A DNA stretch of 15,484 nucleotides, taken from assembly GCA_018384835.1 (NCBI GenBank), contig JAHAYB010000309.1:1-15484 (forward strand). Direction: 5' to 3'. Below are positions 7,394 to 13,646 of the stretch, in pieces. Position 1 is the stretch's first letter, and each line of letters begins with the position of its first letter. Below the pieces are notes generated by a model. It saw nothing but the letters and a program-made list of their open reading frames with translations. It had not been told where the DNA came from and ran no database searches. Both the position numbers and the translations under genes were made by a program. This DNA is from Comamonas sp. Its GTDB lineage: Bacteria; Pseudomonadota; Gammaproteobacteria; Burkholderiales; Burkholderiaceae_C.

Positions 7394-7425
7394 GCAAAAG
7401 AATTAAAAATTGTGGAAAGACTGCC

Positions 7426-8808
7426 ATGCCCTCTATTACGCCTGAGTTATTGCGCCGCTATGACGTGCCTGGCCCACGCTACACCTCCTACCCTACTGCC
7501 GATCGGTTTGTTGAGGCTTTTGGTGCGGATGACTACATCGTTGCCTTGCAGCAGCACAAAATTTTGGCAGCTAGCAAAGCCCAGCCCTTGTCGGTGTATG
7601 TGCATATCCCGTTTTGCGCCTCGCTGTGCTACTACTGCGCCTGTAACAAAATCATCACCAAGCACCACGAACGGGCAGCCGAATACCTGCGCTACCTAGA
7701 GCGCGAGCTGGATTTGCACCTCGCCTACTTAGAGCCAGGCCAAACCGTCAGCCAACTGCACCTGGGCGGCGGCACGCCTACCTTTTTAAGCGACGAAGAG
7801 CTGGCTAGCCTAATGGCCATGCTGCGCCAGCGCTTGGTGCTGGCAGCGGATGGCGAGTTTTCCATTGAGGTGGACCCGCGCACGGTCACGGTTGAGCGCC
7901 TGCAAGTGCTGTGGGACTTGGGCTTTAACCGCCTGAGCTTTGGCGTGCAAGACTTTGACCCCGCAGTGCAAAAAGCTGTCCACCGCGAGCAACCAGCGGA
8001 GCAGGTGTTCGCCCTGATGCAGGCGGCCAGAGAGATGGGCTTTCGCTCCATCAACGCAGACCTGATTTACGGCCTGCCCATGCAAACCCCCGCCTCATTT
8101 GCCCGCACGTTAGAGCAAGTGGCCGCGCTACGCCCCGACCGCATTGCCCTGTATGGCTACGCGCATCTGCCTGAGCGCTTTAAGCCCCAGCGGCGTATCA
8201 ACCGCACCGACCTGCCCGCCGCTGTCGATAAGCTGCAAATGTTGGCGATGGCCCTGGAAGGCTTTATGCAGGCGGGCTATGTCTATGTGGGCATGGATCA
8301 TTTCGCCCTGCCGGACGATGCCCTGGCCGTAGCCAAAAGCCAGGGGCGGTTGCATCGCAACTTTCAGGGCTATAGCACCCAGCCTGATTGCGATTTGATT
8401 GCTCTGGGCGTGTCCTCTATCGGGCGCGTAGGCGCGTCCTACAGCCAGAACGCCAAAACCCTGGAAGAGTATTACGACCTGATTGACCAGGGCTTGATTC
8501 CCGTAGTGCGCGGCTTGGCGCTGGAGCGTGACGACTTGCTGCGCCGCGCTGCCATCATGGCCATCATGTGCCAGGGCAGCCTGTCGTTTGAAGCCATGAA
8601 CAGCGCTTGGCTGATGGACTGCCAGCAGTACTTTGCTGCCGAGCTAGAGCAGCTACGCGCCCAAGAGGCGGAAGGGCTGGTCGTGATTGATTCAGAAGGC
8701 TTGCACGTTACTGAACTAGGCTGGTTTTTTGTGCGTGGCGTGGCCTTGGTGTTTGACCGCTATTTGCAAGCGGACAGGAACCGCGAGAGGTTTTCACGCA
8801 TCATCTAG
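7426..8808 (+). CDS. hemN: Oxygen-independent coproporphyrinogen III oxidase (radical SAM)
   Basis: HemN converts coproporphyrinogen III to protoporphyrinogen IX without oxygen, supplying haem under anaerobic or microaerobic conditions. The 460-residue length matches E. coli HemN (457). Seen: RYTSYPTADRF at 18-28, the cluster motif CASLCYYCAC with Cys64, 68 and 71 for the [4Fe-4S] cluster plus Cys73, the SAM-contacting GGGTPTFL, INADLIYGLP, and a conserved C-terminal domain. The ATG at 7426 with GGAAAG upstream is chosen. An upstream TTG at 7381 is open in frame but overlaps the predicted promoter. The FNR boxes in front explain regulation. The SafE-like gene starts 4 bases after its stop. 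Confidence 0.96.
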   Translation: MPSITPELLRRYDVPGPRYTSYPTADRFVEAFGADDYIVALQQHKILAASKAQPLSVYVHIPFCASLCYYCACNKIITKHHERAAEYLRYLERELDLHLAYLEPGQTVSQLHLGGGTPTFLSDEELASLMAMLRQRLVLAADGEFSIEVDPRTVTVERLQVLWDLGFNRLSFGVQDFDPAVQKAVHREQPAEQVFALMQAAREMGFRSINADLIYGLPMQTPASFARTLEQVAALRPDRIALYGYAHLPERFKPQRRINRTDLPAAVDKLQMLAMALEGFMQAGYVYVGMDHFALPDDALAVAKSQGRLHRNFQGYSTQPDCDLIALGVSSIGRVGASYSQNAKTLEEYYDLIDQGLIPVVRGLALERDDLLRRAAIMAIMCQGSLSFEAMNSAWLMDCQQYFAAELEQLRAQEAEGLVVIDSEGLHVTELGWFFVRGVALVFDRYLQADRNRERFSRII

Positions 8809-8812
8809 GGCT

Positions 8813-9502
8813 ATGTTTAGTTCTTTATTGTGGACGGCATTGGTCATGGGGCTCGTGGGTGGGCCCCATTGTCTTGCCATGTGTGCAGCGCCTTGTGCCT
8901 TGGTGGCCTCGCGTGGGCAAGTGGGGCACGACCAGCCCTTGATTACCCCTGGCTGGCTGAGTTTTCATGCTGGGCGATTGTTGGGCTATAGCCTGTTAGG
9001 TGCAGCCGCTGCTTTTGCCATGGGGCAAATGGCCTGGCTAGCCGACCGCTCTGCCCTGCTGCGCCCCGTTTGGACGGGGATGCACTTGGCTATTTTGTTC
9101 TGGGGCGGTTTGATGCTGATTCAAGGTCAACAGCCGCGCTGGCTAGAAGTAGCAGGGCGCGCGGTGTGGCGCAAGGTGCAGCCCCTGGTAGGCCGCCCTG
9201 GCGGCACCTGGGTAGCGGGCATGGCCTGGGCATTGCTGCCTTGCGGCTTACTATATTCAGCGGTTTTGGTGGCCGCTTTGGGCGCACAGCCTTGGATGGG
9301 TGCGATGAGTATGCTGGCCTTTGGCATAGGCTCTGGCCTGTGGCTGTGGTTGGCTCCTGCAGCCTGGCGCGTGTTGCAGGGGGCGATTGTGCGCTGGCGT
9401 GCTGACTGGGGCACACGCACGGCAGGCTTGATGTTGGTTGCGGTGGCCTTATGGGCGCTCTGGCTGGATGCGGTGCATGGCCCGGCGCTGTGGTGTGCTT
9501 AA
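8813..9502 (+). CDS. SafE/TauE-like (DsbD_2-type) membrane protein, probable link to cbb3 oxidase or metal handling
   Basis: A 229-residue integral membrane protein with about six hydrophobic segments. The N-terminal GGPHCLAMCAAPC carries Cys20, Cys24 and Cys28, and a second Pro-Cys (LLPCGLLYSA, Cys144) lies in the middle; this is the layout of the family annotated as sulfite exporter SafE/DsbD_2. Members are often encoded beside ccoS, ccoI, fnr and hemN and are thought to help metal or thiol supply to cbb3 oxidase; that role is inferred, not shown here. The start at 8813 is 4 bases after hemN with no clear Shine-Dalgarno, so translation is probably coupled. Its 3' end carries a 7-bp TAAAAAG direct repeat (9504, 9513) and no obvious terminator. 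Confidence 0.85.
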   Translation: MFSSLLWTALVMGLVGGPHCLAMCAAPCALVASRGQVGHDQPLITPGWLSFHAGRLLGYSLLGAAAAFAMGQMAWLADRSALLRPVWTGMHLAILFWGGLMLIQGQQPRWLEVAGRAVWRKVQPLVGRPGGTWVAGMAWALLPCGLLYSAVLVAALGAQPWMGAMSMLAFGIGSGLWLWLAPAAWRVLQGAIVRWRADWGTRTAGLMLVAVALWALWLDAVHGPALWCA

Positions 9503-9534
9503 TTAAAAAGCCTAAAAAGTGCAACAGCGGGCAC

Positions 9535-9554
9535 AAAAAAAGCCCGGCTGGGCT
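9535..9554 (-). terminator. Rho-independent terminator downstream of 6S RNA
   Basis: On the minus strand AGCCC (9554-9550), loop AGCC, GGGCT (9545-9541) and a run of seven T's (9541-9535). It lies about 16 bases after the inferred mature 3' end of the 6S RNA. Confidence 0.8.
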
Positions 9555-9569
9555 ATGGAAGGTAAGGTG

Positions 9570-9743
9570 AAGGTGTCTGCAAACCACCTTGCCGTCAACC
9601 TGAACCGAGGGTTCAGGTGGGCGAGGGCAGCCTAGCATTGGGTTCATCTAACGCGAGACGCTCACGCTTGCTAGGCAATGTACCAAGCCCGTGCTCAAAG
9701 AGCATTGGTTCAAGGCAATATAAAGCCAAGCCGTTTGCAGACG
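9570..9743 (-). ncRNA. ssrS: 6S RNA, RNA polymerase-binding regulator
   Basis: 6S RNA imitates an open promoter, sequesters sigma-70 RNA polymerase in stationary phase, and templates short pRNAs. Support: the ends pair perfectly, 5' GTCTGCAAAC (9742-9733) with 3' GTTTGCAGAC (9584-9575). A CCTGAACCC-CGGTTCAGG hairpin near the 3' side matches the CCTTGAACC/GGTTCAAGG hairpin of E. coli 6S. An apical GCCTAGCA/TGCTAGGC stem lies in the middle. Length of about 174 bases is typical. It lies directly downstream of zapA on the same strand, the conserved proteobacterial position. Ends are set from the pairing and the -10, so they may be off by a few bases. Confidence 0.88.
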
Positions 9744-9749
9744 GTGGCG

Positions 9750-9755
9750 ATTCTA
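9750..9755 (-). promoter_or_regulatory. -10 element of the 6S RNA promoter, overlapping the zapA stop codon
   Basis: TAGAAT on the minus strand lies 7 bases before the inferred 6S start. Its first three bases are the zapA stop codon TAG. The -35 (GCTCCA at 17 bases) is poor and lies inside zapA. Confidence 0.6.
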
Positions 9756-10436
9756 ACAAGGCTTTGCCTGGGTGGAGCCGTAATCGTTGCCCTCTTGGTG
9801 GCTATCGTCAAATAGCGCACCTGCATCATCGGTATCAGTATCAGCATCCCCATTCACATCCATTGCCATATCGGCATTGGTGTTTGCATTTGCATTCGCG
9901 TTTGTCTGGGGTGCGGGCTGGGCTGGGTGCTCTTTTTGCTCTTTTTGCTCTGCTTCGTGCTGCTGGGTGGGCTGGGGCACTTGGGGCGCTAAAGGGCTTG
10001 GTCGGCTTTCTGGCTCTGGCTCTGGCTGTGCCTCTGATGCTGCTGGGGCGGTCGCCGCGGCTAGCAAAGCGTCAATGCGCTGCGCCAGGCTGTCGCTGCG
10101 TGCTTGGTCATGGGCGCTGTAGCTGGTCGCGGCGGCAGCGGCGGCGGCCTCTGCCGCTTTTTGGGCGTGGGCGCTGGCTTGTTGGGCGGATAAGGCCAGT
10201 TGTGCAATTTGCTGCTCTAGCTGGCTGATGTGTTTTTGTAAGGCTTGGTTTTGGAAGGCAAAATTTACCGCCACCAGCACAGCGGCTTGCTCGCGTGTGC
10301 GTACCTTGGCTTTGTCGCACAAAGGCTGCATGGCGTTATTGGCTTTGGCGACTGCTTCGAGTAAAGCGTTTTCTTGGCCGTCTGGGCAGCTGAGCACGTA
10401 GTCTTGCTGCAAAATTTTCACGGAGACTTGGCTCAT
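9753..10436 (-). CDS. zapA: Cell division protein ZapA with a long repeat-rich acidic C-terminal tail
   Basis: ZapA binds FtsZ and crosslinks its filaments at the division ring. The first 100 or so residues are a normal ZapA: KILQQDYVLSCPDGQENALLEAV, the VRTREQAAVLVAVNFAF core, then a coiled coil continuing to about residue 127. Typical ZapA proteins are near 100 residues; this one is 227. The added tail (about 130-227) is low-complexity: an EPEPES run, QKEQKE, alternating Asn-Ala, and an acidic stretch at 193-204. TAGGAG immediately before the ATG is a strong ribosome site that overlaps the stop of the preceding gene. The reading frame stays intact to a stop within the 6S -10. Start and family are secure; the tail's function is unknown. 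Confidence 0.9.
   Translation of the reverse strand: MSQVSVKILQQDYVLSCPDGQENALLEAVAKANNAMQPLCDKAKVRTREQAAVLVAVNFAFQNQALQKHISQLEQQIAQLALSAQQASAHAQKAAEAAAAAAATSYSAHDQARSDSLAQRIDALLAAATAPAASEAQPEPEPESRPSPLAPQVPQPTQQHEAEQKEQKEHPAQPAPQTNANANANTNADMAMDVNGDADTDTDDAGALFDDSHQEGNDYGSTQAKPC
9929..10027. repeat. Short tandem repeats building the ZapA tail
   Basis: GCTCTTTTT is present twice in tandem (9929-9937, 9938-9946), encoding the Glu-Gln-Lys repeat. CTGGCT is present three times (10010-10027), encoding Glu-Pro repeats. Further hexamer-like GCATTT/GCATTC units at about 9885-9903 encode Asn-Ala. Units are multiples of 3 and in frame, as expected for growth by slippage. Confidence 0.85.
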
Positions 10437-10444
10437 GACGGCTC

Positions 10445-10714
10445 CTAAGTGCTGAGGCTGGGCGTGGGCGGTATGGGGGCGGCGGTGGCAGCCTGGGGCT
10501 GGGCGGCCTCAGTTTGATTGGCTGGCAAGCGGGCAATCAATTCATCAACACGCGCACGCGATGCTTGCAGGCGCAAACGCAGAGACTCGCGCTCTCGATA
10601 GAGCGCCGCTAAAGTGGCTTGTTGCTGCTGATGTGCTTGCTCTAAGGCTTGGTACTGTGCCAAAAGGCGTTCCACACGCGGCGCAAGGGTATCAATGGGA
10701 GATGGTTTAGACAT
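10445..10714 (-). CDS. Small coiled-coil protein, ZapB-like/TIGR02449-like, upstream of zapA
   Basis: An 89-residue protein, predicted all-helical from about 8 to 62 (VERLLAQYQALEQAHQQQQA and ERESLRLRLQASRARVDELI), with a Gln/Ala/Pro-rich C-terminus. Small coiled-coil genes of this kind precede zapA in many beta- and gammaproteobacteria, which suggests a division role; this is inference from position and shape. The ATG at 10714 (MSKPSPID) is chosen over upstream in-frame codons to 10780 because the coiled coil starts right after it, although no clear Shine-Dalgarno is seen. Its stop TAG forms part of the TAGGAG ribosome site of zapA 8 bases on, so the two are translationally coupled. Confidence 0.82.
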   Translation of the reverse strand: MSKPSPIDTLAPRVERLLAQYQALEQAHQQQQATLAALYRERESLRLRLQASRARVDELIARLPANQTEAAQPQAATAAPIPPTPSLST

Positions 10715-10835
10715 GCGAACGACAAATTTTAAGCCTAAGCGATAGGGCGCTTGACCTGAGCGAAGTGCATCAGCGCACAAAACTTTTAATTGTACCGAGG
10801 CCGCTTCAAGTTGGTGCTGGTTTGCCCGCTATCTC

Positions 10836-10879
10836 TACAATGAGCGGTTTTGTCCACTGAGACAAACCCTGGGTTTTTT
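10836..10879 (+). promoter_or_regulatory. Possible promoter and leader hairpin upstream of btuF
   Basis: TACAAT at 10836-10841 could be a -10 (TTGGTG 19 bases upstream is a poor -35). Just after it GGTTTTGTC (10846-10854) pairs with GACAAACC (10861-10868) with one bulged T, and six T's follow at 10874-10879. This resembles an attenuator or a stray terminator between the divergent gene pair. No cobalamin riboswitch landmarks are seen. Weak evidence; the rest of 10715-10913 shows nothing else I can support. Confidence 0.35.
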
Positions 10880-10913
10880 CGTTTTTGCTGGCTTTTTTCG
10901 GGGTGCGCATCGC

Positions 10914-11954
10914 ATGATGGCCTTGTACTTTTCTTTTTTTGCCGCTTTTTGGCCTTGCCAGGGGGCGACTCAATCTTGCTGGCAGGGGCTGGCCACCGCT
11001 CAGTTAGGGCGGCGGGTATTGTGGGCGTTGGGCGCTCTTGGCTTGGCTTGGGTTATTTGCGCTTTTTGCACACGGGAGGCGCAGGCGGCAGTGCCTCCAC
11101 CACCACCAGAGCCAACGTTATCGCTATCGCCAACGGTGGCTGACCAGCATGATGACCTTGGCCGCCCGCTGCGCATGGCTGGTGTGGCTGCACCGCAGCG
11201 CATTGTGAGCCTGCTGCCCTCCCTGACCGAAAGCGTCTGCGCCTTGGGTGCGTGCGAGCGTCTGGTGGGGGTGGATAGATATTCAAACTGGCCATCCGAG
11301 TTCATCAGCCGCCTTCCGGTCATGGGCGGGGGCATAGACCCCAATATCGAAGCAATTTTGGCCGTGAAGCCCGATGTAGTGCTGCTTTCGCGCGGGGTGG
11401 CGATGCGTCCGCGTCTGGAGGCGCTGGGTTTACGCACTGTTGTTCTCGATGCCGATAGCTTTGCTGATATGCAGCAAATGCTGTTGCGCCTAGAGCAGCT
11501 TTTAGGCTTGGAGGATTCACATCCCGCTCAAGACGTATTGCGGCGCATTGAGGCTGCAATTCAAGCCGAGGCCGCCTCTCTGCCGGAGGCGGTGCGCGGT
11601 CAAAGCGTGTACTTTGAGGCCAGCAGCGGCGGCTATACGGCGGGGACGGAATCGTTTATCGGTTATTTGTTAGCGCGTATGGGTTTAGAAAATATCGTGC
11701 CCAGCGGATTAGGCGCATTTCCACGTCTAAACCCTGAATTTGTGCTTCGTGCCAGCCCCGATTTACTCTTAATGAGTGCCAGCAGCGATTTACCGCATCT
11801 GCCCGGATGGACTCATTTACCGGCTGTGCAGAATCAGCGCTGGTGTCGCTTCACCCCTGAGCAAATCGACGTTCTGGTGCGTCCCAGTCCGCGCATGGAT
11901 GAGGCGGCTCGGGTGCTGGGGGGGTGTTTGCGGGGGCTGACAAGCAGCAGCTAA
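10914..11954 (+). CDS. btuF: Cobalamin ABC transporter substrate-binding protein (BtuF-like)
   Basis: A periplasmic binding protein of the BtuF/helical-backbone class: RIVSLLPSLTESVCALG at 96-112, LVGVDRYSNWP near 117-127, GGGIDPNIEAILAVKPDVVLLS, a central long helix, and FEASSGGYTAGTESFIGYLL. The first 346-residue start (ATG 10914) gives an odd N-terminus of about 58 residues: a Phe/Cys-rich stretch, then RRVLWALGALGLAWVICAF and a signal-peptidase-like AQA-AV near 58. No lipobox is evident. The Shine-Dalgarno is weak (GGGG), so the true start may lie downstream. Context with a permease, ATPase and corrinoid adenosyltransferase supports B12 rather than iron as substrate. Related siderophore or haem binding proteins are the alternative. 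Confidence 0.85.
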   Translation: MMALYFSFFAAFWPCQGATQSCWQGLATAQLGRRVLWALGALGLAWVICAFCTREAQAAVPPPPPEPTLSLSPTVADQHDDLGRPLRMAGVAAPQRIVSLLPSLTESVCALGACERLVGVDRYSNWPSEFISRLPVMGGGIDPNIEAILAVKPDVVLLSRGVAMRPRLEALGLRTVVLDADSFADMQQMLLRLEQLLGLEDSHPAQDVLRRIEAAIQAEAASLPEAVRGQSVYFEASSGGYTAGTESFIGYLLARMGLENIVPSGLGAFPRLNPEFVLRASPDLLLMSASSDLPHLPGWTHLPAVQNQRWCRFTPEQIDVLVRPSPRMDEAARVLGGCLRGLTSSS

Positions 11955-11975
11955 TAGCAACTAATAGCGACTAAT
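11951..11975. repeat. 10-bp tandem repeat at the btuF / antitoxin 3' junction
   Basis: CTAATAGCAA (11951-11960) and CTAATAGCGA (11961-11970) are tandem copies with one mismatch, and CTAAT (11971-11975) starts a third. The array contains the btuF stop (TAA 11952-11954) and the antitoxin stop (TAG on the minus strand, 11973-11971). Extra stop triplets occur on both strands. Confidence 0.9.
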
Positions 11976-12210
11976 CCATCCGGTCAAATGCGGGTGGCTC
12001 GACATCTGGCACTGCCGACAAAGCAGCCTGAAACTTATTGATATCCCCGCGCTGACTACGGGCTTGCAAATAGGTTTCTGTTGTTAATGCCGCAACTTTT
12101 TCTGCAATCGCGCAAGCTATGAGTTGATTCATAGAAACGCCGTCTTGTGCGGCGGCTTCTTTAGCCATTTGATGCAGCGAGTTAGGTAGTCGAATGCTGA
12201 TGGTGGTCAT
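11971..12210 (-). CDS. Antitoxin, ribbon-helix-helix (HicB-like/CopG type)
   Basis: A 79-residue protein whose N-terminus TTISIRLPNSLHQMAKEAAAQDGVSMNQLIACAIAEKVAAL is a ribbon-helix-helix DNA-binding domain: a beta strand with alternating hydrophobics, then two helices joined at GVSMNQ. The C-terminal tail (about 45-79) would bind and neutralise the toxin. Starts ATG 12210, overlapping the toxin stop in ATGA. A good GGAG lies 9 bases upstream, inside the toxin coding end, so the antitoxin is favoured at translation. The usual partner of such HicB-family proteins is a PIN toxin of the same type as the one upstream. The DNA-binding residues and operator are inferred. Confidence 0.88.
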   Translation of the reverse strand: MTTISIRLPNSLHQMAKEAAAQDGVSMNQLIACAIAEKVAALTTETYLQARSQRGDINKFQAALSAVPDVEPPAFDRMD

Positions 12211-12635
12211 ATTTGATTCTCCAAAGAAGCAAGCAATTGACGAGGCGTAATAACTGATACGGCGAAGTCTTGAGCGCGTTTGAAGTCTGCAAGATTCCAT
12301 GTAACGATGCTGGCCTGCGCTTTGACAGCCAGTTCCAACACAAAATCGTCATCTGGGTCTTTGAGTGTTGGTCGCCAAAGATAAAAAATTTTATGTAGAT
12401 GCGCTTGGCTGCATAAAAAATCAATCACATCTTCTGCCTGCTGTGCGCTGAGTCTGAGGTGAGAGCGTTTGGGCACCGCTTCATACTCTGCCACCAGCGG
12501 CGTAGATAGATGAAGCTGCAAATGCTGGCCGCCTTGCGGCGTACCTAAACATGCCAGCAAACGATGCGAAGCACCACGCGCAGACTTCAGAGCCGCAACC
12601 AGCACATTGGTATCCAAGACAATGTCATACTTCAT
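12207..12635 (-). CDS. Putative toxin, PIN-domain ribonuclease (VapC-like, COG1569 type)
   Basis: PIN toxins cleave RNA with a metal-binding cluster of acidic residues. The 142-residue protein shows KYDIVLDTNVLVAALKS with Asp8 and Asn10, Glu50/Glu52 in LVAEYEAV, the acidic DPDDDFVLELA around Asp93-Asp97, and Asp117 in TWNLADF, so the active site looks intact. The frame is open upstream to 12674, but ATG 12635 directly starts the PIN fold and is preferred. No Shine-Dalgarno is visible. A TACAAT lies 6 bases upstream, raising the possibility of a leaderless message. Toxin precedes antitoxin with a 4-base overlap. It lies antisense between btuF and btuC and looks less GC-rich than both. Confidence 0.88.
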   Translation of the reverse strand: MKYDIVLDTNVLVAALKSARGASHRLLACLGTPQGGQHLQLHLSTPLVAEYEAVPKRSHLRLSAQQAEDVIDFLCSQAHLHKIFYLWRPTLKDPDDDFVLELAVKAQASIVTWNLADFKRAQDFAVSVITPRQLLASLENQI

Positions 12636-12641
12636 TTCGGT

Positions 12642-12647
12642 ATTGTA
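12642..12647 (-). promoter_or_regulatory. Candidate -10 of the toxin-antitoxin operon
   Basis: TACAAT on the minus strand ends 6 bases before the toxin ATG, so the start point would fall at or next to the start codon. Flanking GGTA (12653-12656 region) and TACC (12638-12641) form a small inverted repeat that an RHH antitoxin might bind. No good -35 was found. Confidence 0.4.
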
Positions 12648-12665
12648 AGTAGTACCAAAAAACCC

Positions 12666-13643
12666 ATGCTCCAACGCCCCCTCCTCATGCTAATCACGCT
12701 ACTGTGCGCCAGCGCTGCCCTGATGCTGCTGGGGCTGATGGTGGGCAGTCAAGGGCTGGAGTCGCCGATGCAGGTTTTCGGTTTTGGCAATGGACAGAGC
12801 ATGATTGTTTGGCAGGTACGCGCTCCGCGCAGCGCTGGGGCTTGGCTGGCGGGGGCGTTGCTCGGATTGGCTGGGGCAATCGCGCAAGGCTTGTTTCGCA
12901 ACCCTTTGGCCGACCCTTATTTGTTGGGCAGTGCCTCGGGTGCGGCGCTGGGGGTGGCGCTGGGCTGGTTGATGCTGCAAAACCACGGTTGGAGCGCTTG
13001 GGGGCAAGTGGGTATTCATGCGCTGGCGTTTTTGGGTGCAACGCTGGCCGTAGTGCTGGCACTGATGCTGGCACAGGGTGCATATAGCAGTTTGCGTCTG
13101 CTGTTGGCGGGGGTGGTAGTCGGCGTGGTGCTGGGAGCGCTGCGTGATTTACTAGAGCTACGCCATCCCCACGTTCTGCAACCGATGAAAGCCTTTGGTT
13201 TGGGTAGTACCGCTGCATTGGATGGCGCTGCCTGTCTGTGGATGGCATTGGCGCTGCTGCTGTGTTTGGCCTTGGCGTGGGGATTAGCGCAGGTGCTGGA
13301 TGCGCTGGCGCTGGGTGAGGCCAGCGCCGCTAGTCTTGGTCTGCCCTTGGGCGCAATGCGCTATGCCTTGCTAGGGGTAATGGCAGTGGCGACAGGCTTT
13401 GCCGTCGCGCAGACGGGGCTGATTGCTTTTATCGGCTTGGCGGCAGGTCACATGGCGCGGGGATTGAGTAGCGGAGGGCATCGTCAGCGCTTAATTCTGG
13501 CGGCGGTATTGGGAGGAATGCTTCTGCTGGGCGCGGATTTATTAGCGCGTGGTCTATGGGCACCGCAGGAGTTGCCTGTGGGGGTGGTCAGCGCCTTATT
13601 GGGGGGCGCGTATTTACTCTGGCTGATGCGTCGTTACGTCTGA
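12666..13643 (+). CDS. btuC: Cobalamin ABC transporter permease (BtuC, FecCD family)
   Basis: A 325-residue, highly hydrophobic protein with about ten membrane segments. Family motifs: VRAPRSAGAWLAGALLGLAG at 51-70, QGLFRNPLADPYLLGSASGA at 74-93, LLLAGVVVG near 145-153, and the ATPase-contacting region ending in PVGVVSALLGGAYLLWLMRR. One conserved site is changed: the usual GLxxPH near the coupling segment reads GLAAGH (Gly261-His262). ATG 12666 is chosen, but no Shine-Dalgarno precedes it, and the frame is open further upstream over the toxin gene. Three bases separate it from btuD. The antisense TA pair separates it from btuF. Iron-siderophore permeases look similar; the B12 call rests on the neighbouring cobO. 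Confidence 0.9.
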   Translation: MLQRPLLMLITLLCASAALMLLGLMVGSQGLESPMQVFGFGNGQSMIVWQVRAPRSAGAWLAGALLGLAGAIAQGLFRNPLADPYLLGSASGAALGVALGWLMLQNHGWSAWGQVGIHALAFLGATLAVVLALMLAQGAYSSLRLLLAGVVVGVVLGALRDLLELRHPHVLQPMKAFGLGSTAALDGAACLWMALALLLCLALAWGLAQVLDALALGEASAASLGLPLGAMRYALLGVMAVATGFAVAQTGLIAFIGLAAGHMARGLSSGGHRQRLILAAVLGGMLLLGADLLARGLWAPQELPVGVVSALLGGAYLLWLMRRYV

Positions 13644-13646
13644 TTT

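Noticed and set aside
9090..9647. 185-codon minus-strand frame opposite the SafE-like gene and 6S RNA
   Set aside because: A Pro/Arg-rich shadow of the membrane protein; no ribosome site or recognisable domain.
9617..10228. 203-codon plus-strand frame over the 6S RNA and zapA
   Set aside because: It crosses the 6S RNA gene and is antisense to zapA; the product is low-complexity with no domain.
10715..10913. Cobalamin riboswitch upstream of btuF
   Set aside because: The conserved B12 box (GCCACTG) and the other core segments are absent on the plus strand. The visible hairpin is small and isolated.
11940..12680. Insertion sequence or integron carrying the TA pair
   Set aside because: No transposase, terminal inverted repeats, target duplication or attC-like site could be seen at either edge. 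The 10-bp repeat at 11951-11975 has no partner on the right side.
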